Of a DNA stretch of 32,780 nt, positions 1 through 7,732 are shown in pieces (the first letter of the stretch is position 1; every line of letters begins with the position of its first letter). This stretch comes from Gammaproteobacteria bacterium REDSEA-S15_B12 (lineage in GTDB: Bacteria > Pseudomonadota > Gammaproteobacteria > Arenicellales > UBA868). The notes under the pieces are model-generated. The model saw nothing but the letters and a program-made list of their open reading frames with translations, did no database searches and had not been told where the DNA came from. A program made the translations under genes and the position numbers. The stretch covers positions 1-32,780 of the forward strand of contig LUSG01000081.1 in assembly GCA_001629395.1 (NCBI GenBank), given 5' to 3'.

Positions 1-17
1 AGGCAGGCTTAGTCGAG

Positions 18-1037
18 ATGAACCCAGCGTCCGACTGGCTGTCACTCACCCAGGAGGAAACAATCGACCCCTCCTTGGCGATCTGTGACCCTCATCACCA
101 CTTGTGGAGCAATCGGCCCAATAGCCTGCCCGACACCTACCTGCTGGATGAATTTCTCTCCGATATCCATACCGGTGAACACAATATTGTCTCTAGCGTT
201 TTTATTGAATGCGGCACAATGTTCAGCGCCGATGGGCCTGTTGACCTGCGACCGGTCGGCGAAACCCAGTTTGCCAATGACATCGCCGCCAAGAGCGCTA
301 CCGGCTTGTGCGGGCCAACACGGGTCGCGGCGGGAATTGTTGGCACCGCTTTTCTGAGCACTGGGGACCGTGTTGCCTCAGTGCTTGATGCCCAGCTGGC
401 AGCTGGGGGAAACCGCTTCAAGGGCATTCGGCAGGCGGCCGCAAGGGATGATGACGCTTCAGTGCCTGATCACAGGACCTGTCCGCCTCAAGGCTTGTAT
501 ACGGACAAAACGTTTCGAGAGGGATTTTCCCATCTGGCACCACGTAGCCTGAGTTTCGAAGGATGGTGCTACCACACCCAGATTCCAGAACTTACTCAAC
601 TGGCAAGTGCCTTTCCAGACACTACAATCATTCTGGACCACTTTGGCGGACCATTGGGCGTGGGGCGCTACGCGAATCGGCCGGACGCTGTTTTTACTGA
701 GTGGTGCAAGGCAATTCGGCCACTGTCCGAACGCCCAAATGTCTATGCCAAGCTCGGTGGGCTTAACATGGAGATCAATGGTTTCGGCTGGCACACCCGC
801 AGTAAACCGCCAGGGAGTGAAGAACTCCTCACAGCTACCCGCCGTTACTATGACCACACGATTGATCTGTTTGGCACTGATCGTTGTATGTTCGAATCGA
901 ACTTTCCCGTCGACCGAATCAGCTGCAGCTACAATGTATTGTGGAACACCTTCAAAAAGCTGGCCGCTGCCTATTCACCGGCAGAGAAGTTGCAGCTTTT
1001 TCACGACACTGCGGTAAAAGTCTACCGCTTGAACTGA
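18..1037 (+). CDS. Amidohydrolase family 2 (TIM-barrel metal-dependent hydrolase)
   Basis: This 339-residue protein belongs to the amidohydrolase-2 family, which includes 2-pyrone-4,6-dicarboxylate lactonase and decarboxylase-like enzymes. The N-terminal metal motif CDPHHHLW (residues 23-30) supplies the His-x-His pair. Further candidate ligands are H186 (WCYHTQ), H208 (ILDHFGGP) and D299 (FESNFPVD), the usual order for the family. The length is normal and no signal peptide is seen, so it should be cytosolic. The ATG at 18 is the first start in the window; a weak GAG precedes it, and any upstream operon partner lies outside the window. The substrate cannot be read from the sequence; a lactone or a small carboxylic acid is the usual type. 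It converges on the NIPSNAP gene with 23 bases between them. Family assignment is firm, exact reaction unknown. Confidence 0.85.
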   Translation: MNPASDWLSLTQEETIDPSLAICDPHHHLWSNRPNSLPDTYLLDEFLSDIHTGEHNIVSSVFIECGTMFSADGPVDLRPVGETQFANDIAAKSATGLCGPTRVAAGIVGTAFLSTGDRVASVLDAQLAAGGNRFKGIRQAAARDDDASVPDHRTCPPQGLYTDKTFREGFSHLAPRSLSFEGWCYHTQIPELTQLASAFPDTTIILDHFGGPLGVGRYANRPDAVFTEWCKAIRPLSERPNVYAKLGGLNMEINGFGWHTRSKPPGSEELLTATRRYYDHTIDLFGTDRCMFESNFPVDRISCSYNVLWNTFKKLAAAYSPAEKLQLFHDTAVKVYRLN

Positions 1038-1060
1038 CCGACCCCCGCCAGCCCTAGCGT

Positions 1061-1321
1061 TCAGGCATCATCGAGCGCCTTGAATTCTGCAGGCGGTGTA
1101 TAGAACGGCACCGAAACCAGAATCTTATTTTCCTGGCCAATGAGATAACCGGCCTCTGCACCATAAGTATTTACGTTACCCACTTCAGTTCCTGCGTAGA
1201 CGATCGGCTGCCCCAGATGCCGAGTCTGCACTTCCCAACCATGCTCTTCGTACAATTCAAACTGCTTCTTGATCGTTCCTGCCTTAACCGTATAGGTTCT
1301 ATGATCGAATATCATTTTCAT
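1061..1321 (-). CDS. NIPSNAP family protein with a missing central block
   Basis: The ends match NIPSNAP-domain proteins: an N-terminal FDHRTYTVKAG (residues 4-14), RHLGQP (34-39), and a C-terminal LIGQENKILV (60-69). NIPSNAP proteins are small ferredoxin-fold (dimeric alpha-beta barrel) proteins of poorly known role, often next to catabolic genes. At 86 residues it is short. Between Y53 and G54 (near 1162) the usual segment of about 30 residues is absent, the one with the VHLW-type strand and the acidic/arginine helix leading to a DPEW-like motif. The reading frame is kept across the join. An ATG at 1315 (residue 3) has better spacing to GGGGA and may be the true start. As written it is unlikely to fold like its relatives. 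The loss could be real or an assembly deletion. Confidence 0.7.
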   Translation of the reverse strand: MKMIFDHRTYTVKAGTIKKQFELYEEHGWEVQTRHLGQPIVYAGTEVGNVNTYGAEAGYLIGQENKILVSVPFYTPPAEFKALDDA

Positions 1322-1370
1322 TCCCCGTAAGTTTTCAAATCAGGTAAATATCTGCCGGTCTGAATTTTGG

Positions 1371-1532
1371 TTATTCTTTGTATTTCGAACGCTTATCCCT
1401 GACCATCTGGAAAACGACCAGGACAACAGCGATGCCAAAACCAAGATAGAGCCACTGCTTATTATCCGTTATCATCAAAGCGATCACGCCCAGGGCGAAG
1501 AAAAAACAACCCAGTGTAGTGCCGTTAAGCAT
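1371..1532 (-). CDS. Small membrane protein of unknown function (53 aa)
   Basis: This short gene encodes about 53 residues with two hydrophobic stretches: TLGCFFFALGVIALMI near residues 5-20 and WLYLGFGIAVVLVVFQMV near 26-43. A basic tail (RDKRSKYKE) follows. The topology suggests two inner-membrane helices with a cytoplasmic C terminus. I chose the ATG at 1532 rather than the upstream ATG at 1577 because the sequence AAGGGTGAGAG lies immediately before it and because the extra 15 residues are basic and non-conserved in appearance. It lies 49 bases downstream of the NIPSNAP gene in the same direction of reading and could share its transcript. I do not recognise a family. Coding status rests only on the ribosome binding site and the clean two-helix pattern. 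Confidence 0.4.
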   Translation of the reverse strand: MLNGTTLGCFFFALGVIALMITDNKQWLYLGFGIAVVLVVFQMVRDKRSKYKE

Positions 1533-1786
1533 ATCTCTCACCCTTTGGAAACGTCTGACCAAACACTGAAACAACATGCTTTAAATGTCTGCATATCGTT
1601 ATGGTGTCTATGAAGTGCCAGGGTAACCGAGTTCCCACACTGGGTTCAAGAATGGAAAAACAGAAACGCTTCCCACGGTCAGTCTCGACAGCGAAGATTA
1701 TGACGCGCACACCAGCGAAATTTCATTCACGTAGAATGCCACACTACGGACTCACCGCCAATGAGATTGGCAGGTAACTTATCGAT

Positions 1787-2824
1787 ATGACTGTTCCTAC
1801 ATCCAAAAGCACCTATGCCACGGTTGCAATGAAAGGTGGGGGTTACTACAGCCAAAGGACACGGGGTGCCAAGGATGTTATCGATAATGCCGTAAGCATG
1901 CTGGAAGATGCCGTGGCTGCACTGCCCGCCCGTACGACAGAACGCAGCATCCAGATCGCTGATTACGGTGCTGCAGACGGTGGAACCTCCAAACAGGCCA
2001 TCTATCGAACCATATCTGCCCTGAGAAGACGCTACCCCCAGCATCAGATCACAGTCACGTATTCCGATCTTCCCGGTAACGACTACTCCACGCTATTCCG
2101 AAACCTCACCGGCGTCGACGACGACAGTGAGGACAACTACCTCAAAGATTTTGGCAGTGTCTTCGTGAACGCGTGCGGCATCGGCTTCCACAGCCAGTTG
2201 ATGCCAGACCAGACCCTGGACATCGGGTTCTCAGCAACCGCTATGCATTACGTATCTGAAAAGCCGTGCCAGATCCCCAACCATGTCCATATGGTTGGTG
2301 CGTCTGGTAGTGCACTCGACGCATTTTCACGCCAGGCGAGAGACGACTGGAACCGGATTCTACTGTCACGGGCGGCTGAGCTTAAGCCAGGCGGACGCTT
2401 GGTATTCATGAACTTTGGCATTGACGAAGATGGTCGCTACCTTGGCAATACCGGCGGTATCAATATGTTCAATACCTTTAACGATATCTGGCATGAACTC
2501 CACGAAGAGGGCTTAATTAGCCATGGCGAATGGGTTGATGCGACCTTTTCACAGTTTTACCGCACCCGGGAGGAATTCTGCGCGCCGCTGGTAGACCCCT
2601 CTTCCGAGGTTTACCAATCGGGGCTCCGGTTGGTGTCGGCCCATACTGGCGTTGTGAAGTGCCCCTACCGTGCTGCTTATGAAGCAGCCGGTGAGACTAT
2701 GTCGACCCAGGAATTTGCCGCCAGTTATATTCCGACCCTACGCTCCTGGAGCGAAACGGTATTTGCCACGGCGCTGGATTCTGCCTCTCAGTCTACGCAC
2801 ATTGTCGAAAATAAGATGCTTTAA
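1787..2824 (+). CDS. SABATH-family SAM-dependent carboxyl methyltransferase
   Basis: The 345-residue protein has the signature order of the SABATH family (Pfam Methyltransf_7), best known from plant enzymes that methylate salicylate, jasmonate, xanthine and related acids. Visible motifs are MKGGGYYSQ (15-23), the SAM loop IADYGAADGGTS (57-68), SDLPGNDYSTLF (93-104), FSATAMHYVSEKP (148-160), and a later ELKPGGRLVFMNFG block. Its length fits the family (about 350-380). The ATG at 1787 lies downstream of an AGG-containing stretch, though the spacing is long. It is followed after nine bases by a HutZ-like gene, so the two are probably co-transcribed. The substrate is not predictable; a small carboxylic acid giving a methyl ester is the family rule. 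Such genes occur in bacteria but are far less studied than in plants. Confidence 0.85.
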   Translation: MTVPTSKSTYATVAMKGGGYYSQRTRGAKDVIDNAVSMLEDAVAALPARTTERSIQIADYGAADGGTSKQAIYRTISALRRRYPQHQITVTYSDLPGNDYSTLFRNLTGVDDDSEDNYLKDFGSVFVNACGIGFHSQLMPDQTLDIGFSATAMHYVSEKPCQIPNHVHMVGASGSALDAFSRQARDDWNRILLSRAAELKPGGRLVFMNFGIDEDGRYLGNTGGINMFNTFNDIWHELHEEGLISHGEWVDATFSQFYRTREEFCAPLVDPSSEVYQSGLRLVSAHTGVVKCPYRAAYEAAGETMSTQEFAASYIPTLRSWSETVFATALDSASQSTHIVENKML

Positions 2825-2833
2825 CATTGGGTC

Positions 2834-3346
2834 ATGACTTCCAGTAAAGAACTTGCAGATCAGTGTCTGGAATTTATTCGCCAGTTTGACTCTGTACTGA
2901 TAGGCACCAGCGACACCACCGGAGAGCCGGATGTAAGTTATTCACCGGTCATTTATCACAACAGCAGATTCTATATCTTGATCAGCCGACTTTCCCCGCA
3001 TACTGACCATCTGTATCAACGCCCTACCGCAGCGCTTTTATTCATCGAAGATGAGCGGGATTCAGAGCAGATCTACGCCCGCAGACGGTTGAGCTTTACC
3101 TGCTCGGCCCAGCCTTGTAAACGAGACAAGCAAACCTGGCAGAGCCTGATTCCTCTATTCCGACACCGCTTTGGTCCGATTATCGATACATTGACGGGTT
3201 TAAATGATTTCGTGCTGTTTCAACTGCAGCCCACCCAAGGCAGATGGGTGACTGGATTCGGTCGCGCCTACGGGTTCAGCGGAATGAATTTTCGTGAACC
3301 CGAACACCTGGGCGGTCGTTCTACCGATGAGCGTTCAAGCACCTGA
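2834..3346 (+). CDS. HutZ/HugZ-like split-barrel (pyridoxamine-phosphate-oxidase fold) protein
   Basis: The 170-residue protein resembles Vibrio HutZ along its whole length: GTSDTTGEPDVSYSPVI (24-40), FYILISRLSPHTDHL (46-60), LLFIEDERDS (68-77), YARRRLSF (81-88), DFVLFQLQPTQGRWVTGFGR (125-144) and AYGFSG (145-150). HutZ/HugZ proteins bind heme in a split beta-barrel and are linked to heme breakdown and iron release in the cytosol. A histidine is present near the C terminus (H158). The second one, which from memory serves as the axial ligand in V. cholerae HutZ (His170), has no counterpart at the aligned spacing. Heme binding is therefore uncertain, and a flavin or another role is possible. 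It starts nine bases after the methyltransferase stop, without an obvious Shine-Dalgarno sequence of its own. Confidence 0.75.
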   Translation: MTSSKELADQCLEFIRQFDSVLIGTSDTTGEPDVSYSPVIYHNSRFYILISRLSPHTDHLYQRPTAALLFIEDERDSEQIYARRRLSFTCSAQPCKRDKQTWQSLIPLFRHRFGPIIDTLTGLNDFVLFQLQPTQGRWVTGFGRAYGFSGMNFREPEHLGGRSTDERSST

Positions 3347-3396
3347 CCTGACAACCCCCGTCATACGGATTATTGGGCTAGGTTGGTTTTTGTCGG

Positions 3397-4197
3397 CTAC
3401 TTTCGGCGGACCGATTTCGCCTGACGTTTGCTGATCACCCTGCCGGATCGAGGCGAACTTGTCTCAACTGAAACATCCCTCAACAACCCAGACAACTCAT
3501 CGGCATACAGTGACCGATGGTACCCCGGTTTAAGGTCCCGCGGCAGGCTGATACCACCATAACGTATCCTGATCAAACGATTAACCGTACAGCCGATCGC
3601 GGACCACATGCGCCGGACCTCCCGGTACCGGCCTTCTCGAACCACAACATCGTACCAGCGGTTGGTTCCGCGGCCACCCCGTACTCGAACACGTTCAAAA
3701 CGACACGGGTAACCCGACAAGGTAATCCCTTTTCGCATACGATCGATACGCCCCCGGCTTACCTCACCATGAATACGGCACCTGTATTCCCGCTCTATTC
3801 CACTCGAAGGATGCATCAGTCGATGTGCCAGATCACCATCGGTGGTAAAAAGTAACAGCCCTGACGTGTTGATATCCAATCGACCCACGCCGATCCAGCG
3901 CGCAGAACGCAACCGAGGCAAGTGGTCGAACACCGTTGGCCTTCCCTTGCTGTCTGCGCGGGTACATATCTCGCCGACGGGCTTGTGGTACACGATGATT
4001 CGAGGTGCTGTTCGTGGGCCAAGGCTAACGCGATGTGATTGCTGGTCTATTGCAATCAGATCGCCATCACTGACCGTTGAACCCAAAACGGCGTTTCGAC
4101 CACCGACTTCGATCCGTCCTTCCCGGATCCAGTTTTCAATCTCCCGCCGCGACCCCAACCCTCGACGGGACAGATACTTCTGAATTCTTTCAGCCAA
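3397..4197 (-). CDS. rluB: 23S rRNA pseudouridine synthase B (RluB)
   Basis: RluB modifies a uridine in helix 80 of 23S rRNA (position 2605 in E. coli). The N terminus holds an S4 RNA-binding domain (ERIQKYLSRRGLGSRREIE, residues 3-21), followed by the RsuA/RluB catalytic domain with GRLDINTSGLLLF (105-117), where D108 is the catalytic aspartate, and REGRYREVRRM further on. I chose the TTG at 4197 because the resulting N terminus aligns with E. coli RluB and overlaps the scpB stop by eight bases. An ATG at 4251 in the same frame would add 18 residues. The C-terminal tail is basic. It is the last gene of the pcnB-folK-scpA-scpB-rluB run, an order in which scpB-rluB adjacency is common in Gammaproteobacteria. 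Confidence 0.92.
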   Translation of the reverse strand: MAERIQKYLSRRGLGSRREIENWIREGRIEVGGRNAVLGSTVSDGDLIAIDQQSHRVSLGPRTAPRIIVYHKPVGEICTRADSKGRPTVFDHLPRLRSARWIGVGRLDINTSGLLLFTTDGDLAHRLMHPSSGIEREYRCRIHGEVSRGRIDRMRKGITLSGYPCRFERVRVRGGRGTNRWYDVVVREGRYREVRRMWSAIGCTVNRLIRIRYGGISLPRDLKPGYHRSLYADELSGLLRDVSVETSSPRSGRVISKRQAKSVRRK

Positions 4198-4717
4198 TAC
4201 GGTCAGCAACAGGCTGCGTTGACGTATTCGAGTCGATCGGTCGGTCGACATCGGCGACTGGATTCTCGTCACTATTGATTGGTTCCTCGGAATCACGTTC
4301 AGCCAGCTCAGCCTCCTCCGACGACATCTGGCGCGGTTCTGGCAGCAGAATATTAAGATCTTTCGCGATTTCAGCGAGTTCGCGCTGATCAGCCAGTTCC
4401 GGCAGCTGCTGGATCGATGCGAGATTGAAATACTCTAAAAAATCTGTCGTCGTACCATAGAGTGCTGGTCGGCCCGGCACCTCCCGCTCTCCCATCTGTC
4501 TTACCCAGCCACGCTCCAACAAGGTGCGCATGATGTCCAACTCTATGCCTCGACCGTGGTAATCCGACGTCAGTTGATCGAGGACAGCATTGAGCTCATC
4601 TGTAGCCGGGGCATCCTCCGGCTTAAACATTCCCCGTAGATCCTTGGTGGACAATGGTTCTTCAGCTGAAAACAACGCAGCTTCAACCATGTTGCTGATT
4701 TCTGTTTTATTCTTCAT
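4190..4717 (-). CDS. scpB: Segregation and condensation protein B (ScpB), core deleted
   Basis: ScpB pairs with ScpA and SMC in the bacterial condensin complex that compacts and segregates the chromosome. The start (VEAALFSAEEPLSTKDL, residues 11-27) and the second half (LLERGWVRQMGEREVPGRPA, 66-85, then LYGTTTDFLEYF) are typical. Between L60 and D61 (near 4538) roughly 60 residues expected from other ScpB proteins are absent: the end of the first winged helix and the start of the second, including the usual Y(R/K)QPITR-type motif. The frame is preserved. With its acidic C-terminal extension the protein is 175 residues, which hides the loss. The ATG overlaps the scpA stop (ATGA). Unless the deletion is an assembly error, this ScpB should be non-functional or strongly altered. 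Confidence 0.88.
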   Translation of the reverse strand: MKNKTEISNMVEAALFSAEEPLSTKDLRGMFKPEDAPATDELNAVLDQLTSDYHGRGIELDIMRTLLERGWVRQMGEREVPGRPALYGTTTDFLEYFNLASIQQLPELADQRELAEIAKDLNILLPEPRQMSSEEAELAERDSEEPINSDENPVADVDRPIDSNTSTQPVADRIG

Positions 4718-5532
4718 CTTTCTTTTGATTTCACATGGATCGGTGAACTGGAGTCATTCTGAATAACGATGAGCACCCCGCCTCGCACCAGTTCGAGCAC
4801 TGCGATAAAACTCACCACCAGCCCCATCCGCCCTTCGTCTGGATCAAAAAAGTCCATTAAATCTACGTATTCTCCACTGCGGACTCGATCCATTATGCGA
4901 CTCATACGATCTCGAACGGAAAGTGTTTCCGGTACCAACTGCAGGTGCTTTCGACGGTGGGCACTGAGCATAGCCGCCCTCATTGCCTCGACCAGGTCGT
5001 TCAGATCAACCAGCGACTCGATCTTCGGTGGGTCCGGGTCATCGATCCGGGCGTAGGCAATATAAAGGTCGCGCTCAAGACGAGGACGGGAGTCAAGCTG
5101 CTCTGCCGCACCCCGGAACCGCTCATACTCCTGCAGACGGCGAACGAGAGCCGCACGGGGATCTTCGGCATCTTCATCTTCGATCTCGGGCCGGGGCAAC
5201 AGCATTCGCGACTTTATCTCCGCCAGCATCGCCGCCATCACCAAATATTCCGCGGCAAGGTCAAGGTGCAGTCGCCTCATCAACTCGACGTACTCCATGT
5301 ACTGACGAGTGATCTCTGCAACCGGAATATCCAGTATGTCGATATTCTGCTTACGAATCAGATAAAGCAGCAGATCGAGTGGTCCCTGAAACGCCTCAAG
5401 AATAACCTCAAGCGCATCAGGCGGGATGTAAAGATCTTGAGGCCAGCTTTGTAGTGCTTCACCCGCAACCAGCACAGGCGACTGTTGGCCCTGCTTAGGG
5501 TCTGCAGTCAATTGGTCTGGCTGTTCAGTCAT
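4714..5532 (-). CDS. scpA: Segregation and condensation protein A (ScpA)
   Basis: ScpA is the kleisin subunit that bridges SMC heads and binds ScpB. The conserved N-terminal FQGPLDLLLYLIRKQNIDIL (residues 48-67) and the following helices (AAEYLVMAAMLAEIKSRMLL) are intact. The C-terminal winged helix (VVSFIAVLELVRGG) that contacts the SMC head is also intact. I took the ATG at 5532, giving 272 residues, close to the family norm; a GTG at 5589 in frame would add 19 unconserved residues. A proline- and glutamine-containing, probably flexible, stretch precedes the domain. It follows folK by about 100 bases on the same strand and overlaps scpB by four bases, which implies translational coupling. 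Confidence 0.95.
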   Translation of the reverse strand: MTEQPDQLTADPKQGQQSPVLVAGEALQSWPQDLYIPPDALEVILEAFQGPLDLLLYLIRKQNIDILDIPVAEITRQYMEYVELMRRLHLDLAAEYLVMAAMLAEIKSRMLLPRPEIEDEDAEDPRAALVRRLQEYERFRGAAEQLDSRPRLERDLYIAYARIDDPDPPKIESLVDLNDLVEAMRAAMLSAHRRKHLQLVPETLSVRDRMSRIMDRVRSGEYVDLMDFFDPDEGRMGLVVSFIAVLELVRGGVLIVIQNDSSSPIHVKSKER

Positions 5533-5634
5533 GTCGAACAGAGGTAGGAATTTCAAGCGCGCGTGGGCGTGCTGTATAGAAGATTGCACTCACGGCTGGT
5601 AATTGTAACCGCTTCCACCTCCGGTATCGAAACC

Positions 5635-6168
5635 TTAATTATCTTTTGAAGTCTTTAAGGCAGCACCACCGCCGAGCCGTTGCACACGCTGATCAAGGCA
5701 TGCCTGCCTCAACACGCTTAATCGCCCACGGCCCGGAATGGCTATATCCCCCTCGATTTCGGCCAGCGGTTCCAGTACAAAAAGACGTACATGCATCCTG
5801 GGATGTGGCAGTTCCAACTGGGCAGAGGAGATTATCTGATCGGCGTACATCAAAAGATCAAGATCGAGAGGTCGCGGCCCAAATCGGTCGCCATTGCGAG
5901 TACGGCCGAAGCGCTTCTCTATCTTTTGAAGCACCTCAAGCAACCCATAGCACCCCATCCCGCACGATGCACGGACAACCGCGTTGATAAAATCAGGCTG
6001 AGCCACATGACCGATTGGCGCTGTGCGGTAAAGCGATGATCTGGCTGTCAGTTCTAATCCGGGTTCCTCGGTCAACGCGATGATTGCTTGCTCGACCTGA
6101 TCAACCGCCTGACCCATGTTCGAACCAAGCCCAATCCAGACCACAACATCCGACGGACTGATTGTCAC
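5635..6168 (-). CDS. folK: 2-amino-4-hydroxy-6-hydroxymethyldihydropteridine pyrophosphokinase
   Basis: FolK (HPPK) transfers pyrophosphate from ATP to 6-hydroxymethyl-dihydropterin, a step of folate synthesis in the cytosol. The protein shows the opening IGLGSNMG (12-19), SSLYRTAPIGHVAQPDFIN (44-62), and the hallmark GPRPLDLDLL (97-106) with the two Mg-binding aspartates, then LPHPRMHVRLFVLEPL. Its 177 residues match the family size. The start is GTG at 6168, whose bases overlap the pcnB stop (GTGA), so it is translationally coupled to pcnB. In many Gammaproteobacteria panB and panC follow; here scpA follows instead. Confidence 0.96.
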   Translation of the reverse strand: MTISPSDVVVWIGLGSNMGQAVDQVEQAIIALTEEPGLELTARSSLYRTAPIGHVAQPDFINAVVRASCGMGCYGLLEVLQKIEKRFGRTRNGDRFGPRPLDLDLLMYADQIISSAQLELPHPRMHVRLFVLEPLAEIEGDIAIPGRGRLSVLRQACLDQRVQRLGGGAALKTSKDN

Positions 6169-7475
6169 GAGTGTTTCCTTTTCCTTCGAGTACCCGCCTT
6201 ACGACGCGGCTTGCCTTGCTCCAGCCCCTGAATCATCCGTTGGACGTCAGCCGGCGGCATTTCCTGTATCTTTGTCCACCAGTCGGCGAGGGCATCTGAA
6301 ACCTCCCCGGTACCGGCTCGAAGAAGCAGAAAATCATAGGCAGCCCGAAACCGCCTGTGTGACAGTAAGCGCTTAATGGTGCGGGGTCGACGCTGCTCGA
6401 GTCGTATCTGGAGCTCCCAGATCTCTATCATGACAGCACTGACCCGGCGCGGAATTCTGACGGTAGGATGGAGTTCCTCTAAAACCCTGGCCGCCGATCG
6501 ATGCAGATTTTCAAAAATAGATCGGTTTCCACCCGATTTCATATGCCAGGCTTGTTGCACCTGACGCCAAAGCAAAACAGAAAACAAAAATGGTGAGATT
6601 ACAGGTTTTCTATCCGCCACCCTTTGATCCGTATTCCGGAGCGCACAAGGAATGAGCCCGTTCTTTTTGTTTAGATCTTGTTCGTTGAAGTGCCGAGTCG
6701 CTGATGGAAACAAAAATCGTAACAAGCCATAGCGGTCCAGAGCCTGGAAGCCAACGGCGCCGTGGCCGTTGTGCAGTACCTTAATAATCTCCTCAAACAA
6801 CCTTGGCGGGGATACCGTTATCAGTGTCCCAGCCATCCTGGGCAGTAATTTCTCCATTTTAGCGTCTAATCTCAGATTCAGCTTGGCCTTAAATCGGACC
6901 GCACGCAACATTCTCACGGGGTCGTCACTGAAGCGCTGTCCGGGATCACCAATGATCTCAAGCCGCCTCTCCTGGATATGACCGAGCCCGTCAACATAGT
7001 CAGTCACCACCTCTTTGACCGGATCGTAGTAAAGCGCATTAATCGTGAAATCGCGTCGCAATACATCCTCATCACGGCGCCCAAACACATTTTTGAGTGG
7101 CATCTTTTTCTTCACTCGGCTCCTGCGCTGTTCCTGACGACCTGTATCGCTGCCTCTATAGGTAGACACTTCGATCACGTCACGCCCTATCCGAACGTGC
7201 ACGAGCTGAAACCTCCGGCCGATCACGCGCGCCCGGCGGAACAGTTTCTTGATCTGGTCAGGTGTTGCATTGGTCACCACGTCAAAGTCTTTGGGTGACC
7301 ACCCCAAAAGCAGGTCGCGCACGCAACCCCCCACCATTTCGGCCTGGAACCCACTGCCCTGAAGCGTACGGACAATGGAAATCGCAGCTGGAGAGATATC
7401 AGCAATTGATAGCCCCAGATCAGAGGCTGGAACCCGGCGCGCATGAAGTGCCGCACTGGAACTACCCACTGACAT
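6165..7475 (-). CDS. pcnB: Poly(A) polymerase I
   Basis: PcnB adds 3' poly(A) tails to RNAs and promotes their decay. The nucleotidyltransferase signature GGCVRDLLLG (49-58) and KDFDVVTNATP (62-72) are followed by FRRARVIGRRFQLVHV, RRDFTINALYYD and GDPGQRFSDDPVRMLRAVRF, the standard class II poly(A) polymerase/CCA-adding set. The arginine/lysine-rich C terminus (RRKAGTRRKRKHS) is typical of PcnB rather than of the CCA enzyme. The 436-residue length agrees. The ATG at 7475 heads the operon, diverging from tRNA-Glu at 7611; the 135 bases between must hold the operon promoter, but I could not single one out. A CCA-adding enzyme is an alternative but is less likely given the basic tail and the folK linkage. 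Confidence 0.93.
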   Translation of the reverse strand: MSVGSSSAALHARRVPASDLGLSIADISPAAISIVRTLQGSGFQAEMVGGCVRDLLLGWSPKDFDVVTNATPDQIKKLFRRARVIGRRFQLVHVRIGRDVIEVSTYRGSDTGRQEQRRSRVKKKMPLKNVFGRRDEDVLRRDFTINALYYDPVKEVVTDYVDGLGHIQERRLEIIGDPGQRFSDDPVRMLRAVRFKAKLNLRLDAKMEKLLPRMAGTLITVSPPRLFEEIIKVLHNGHGAVGFQALDRYGLLRFLFPSATRHFNEQDLNKKNGLIPCALRNTDQRVADRKPVISPFLFSVLLWRQVQQAWHMKSGGNRSIFENLHRSAARVLEELHPTVRIPRRVSAVMIEIWELQIRLEQRRPRTIKRLLSHRRFRAAYDFLLLRAGTGEVSDALADWWTKIQEMPPADVQRMIQGLEQGKPRRKAGTRRKRKHS

Positions 7476-7610
7476 ATCTATAACTTGATCATCATTTCTG
7501 GTGTGTACCTATGGTTACAACCCCGCACCACCGCTGCGCAGAACCAATCTCGTCACTGTGGCATCGCAAGCGCGTATGGTAGCATTCCAGGCTTGCTAAT
7601 CCGGGCAAGT

Positions 7611-7685
7611 GCTCCCTTCGTCTAGCGGTTAGGACGCCGGCCTCTCACGCCGGTAACAGGGGTTCGATCCCCCTAGGGAGCGCCA
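7611..7685 (+). tRNA. tRNA-Glu (anticodon CTC)
   Basis: The 75-base sequence folds as a complete cloverleaf with an encoded CCA. The acceptor stem is GCTCCCT (7611-7617) with AGGGAGC (7675-7681), then G and CCA. The anticodon stem CCGGC/GCCGG encloses the loop CTCTCAC, giving anticodon CTC. The T arm is CAGGGGTTCGATCCCCCT-like. It is close to E. coli tRNA-Glu, whose loop is CTTTCAC. The CTC form reads only GAG and normally accompanies a TTC isoacceptor located elsewhere. A weak TATGGT (7575-7580) could be a -10 element. Confidence 0.96.
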
Positions 7686-7732
7686 TTTCATTCCTCTACA
7701 CTTGGGATGCCGCTGCCCAATACCACCGACTA

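Noticed and set aside
7702-7720. TTGGG...CCCAA hairpin after tRNA-Glu as a terminator
   Set aside because: Only five base pairs with a nine-base loop and no following T run; too weak to call.
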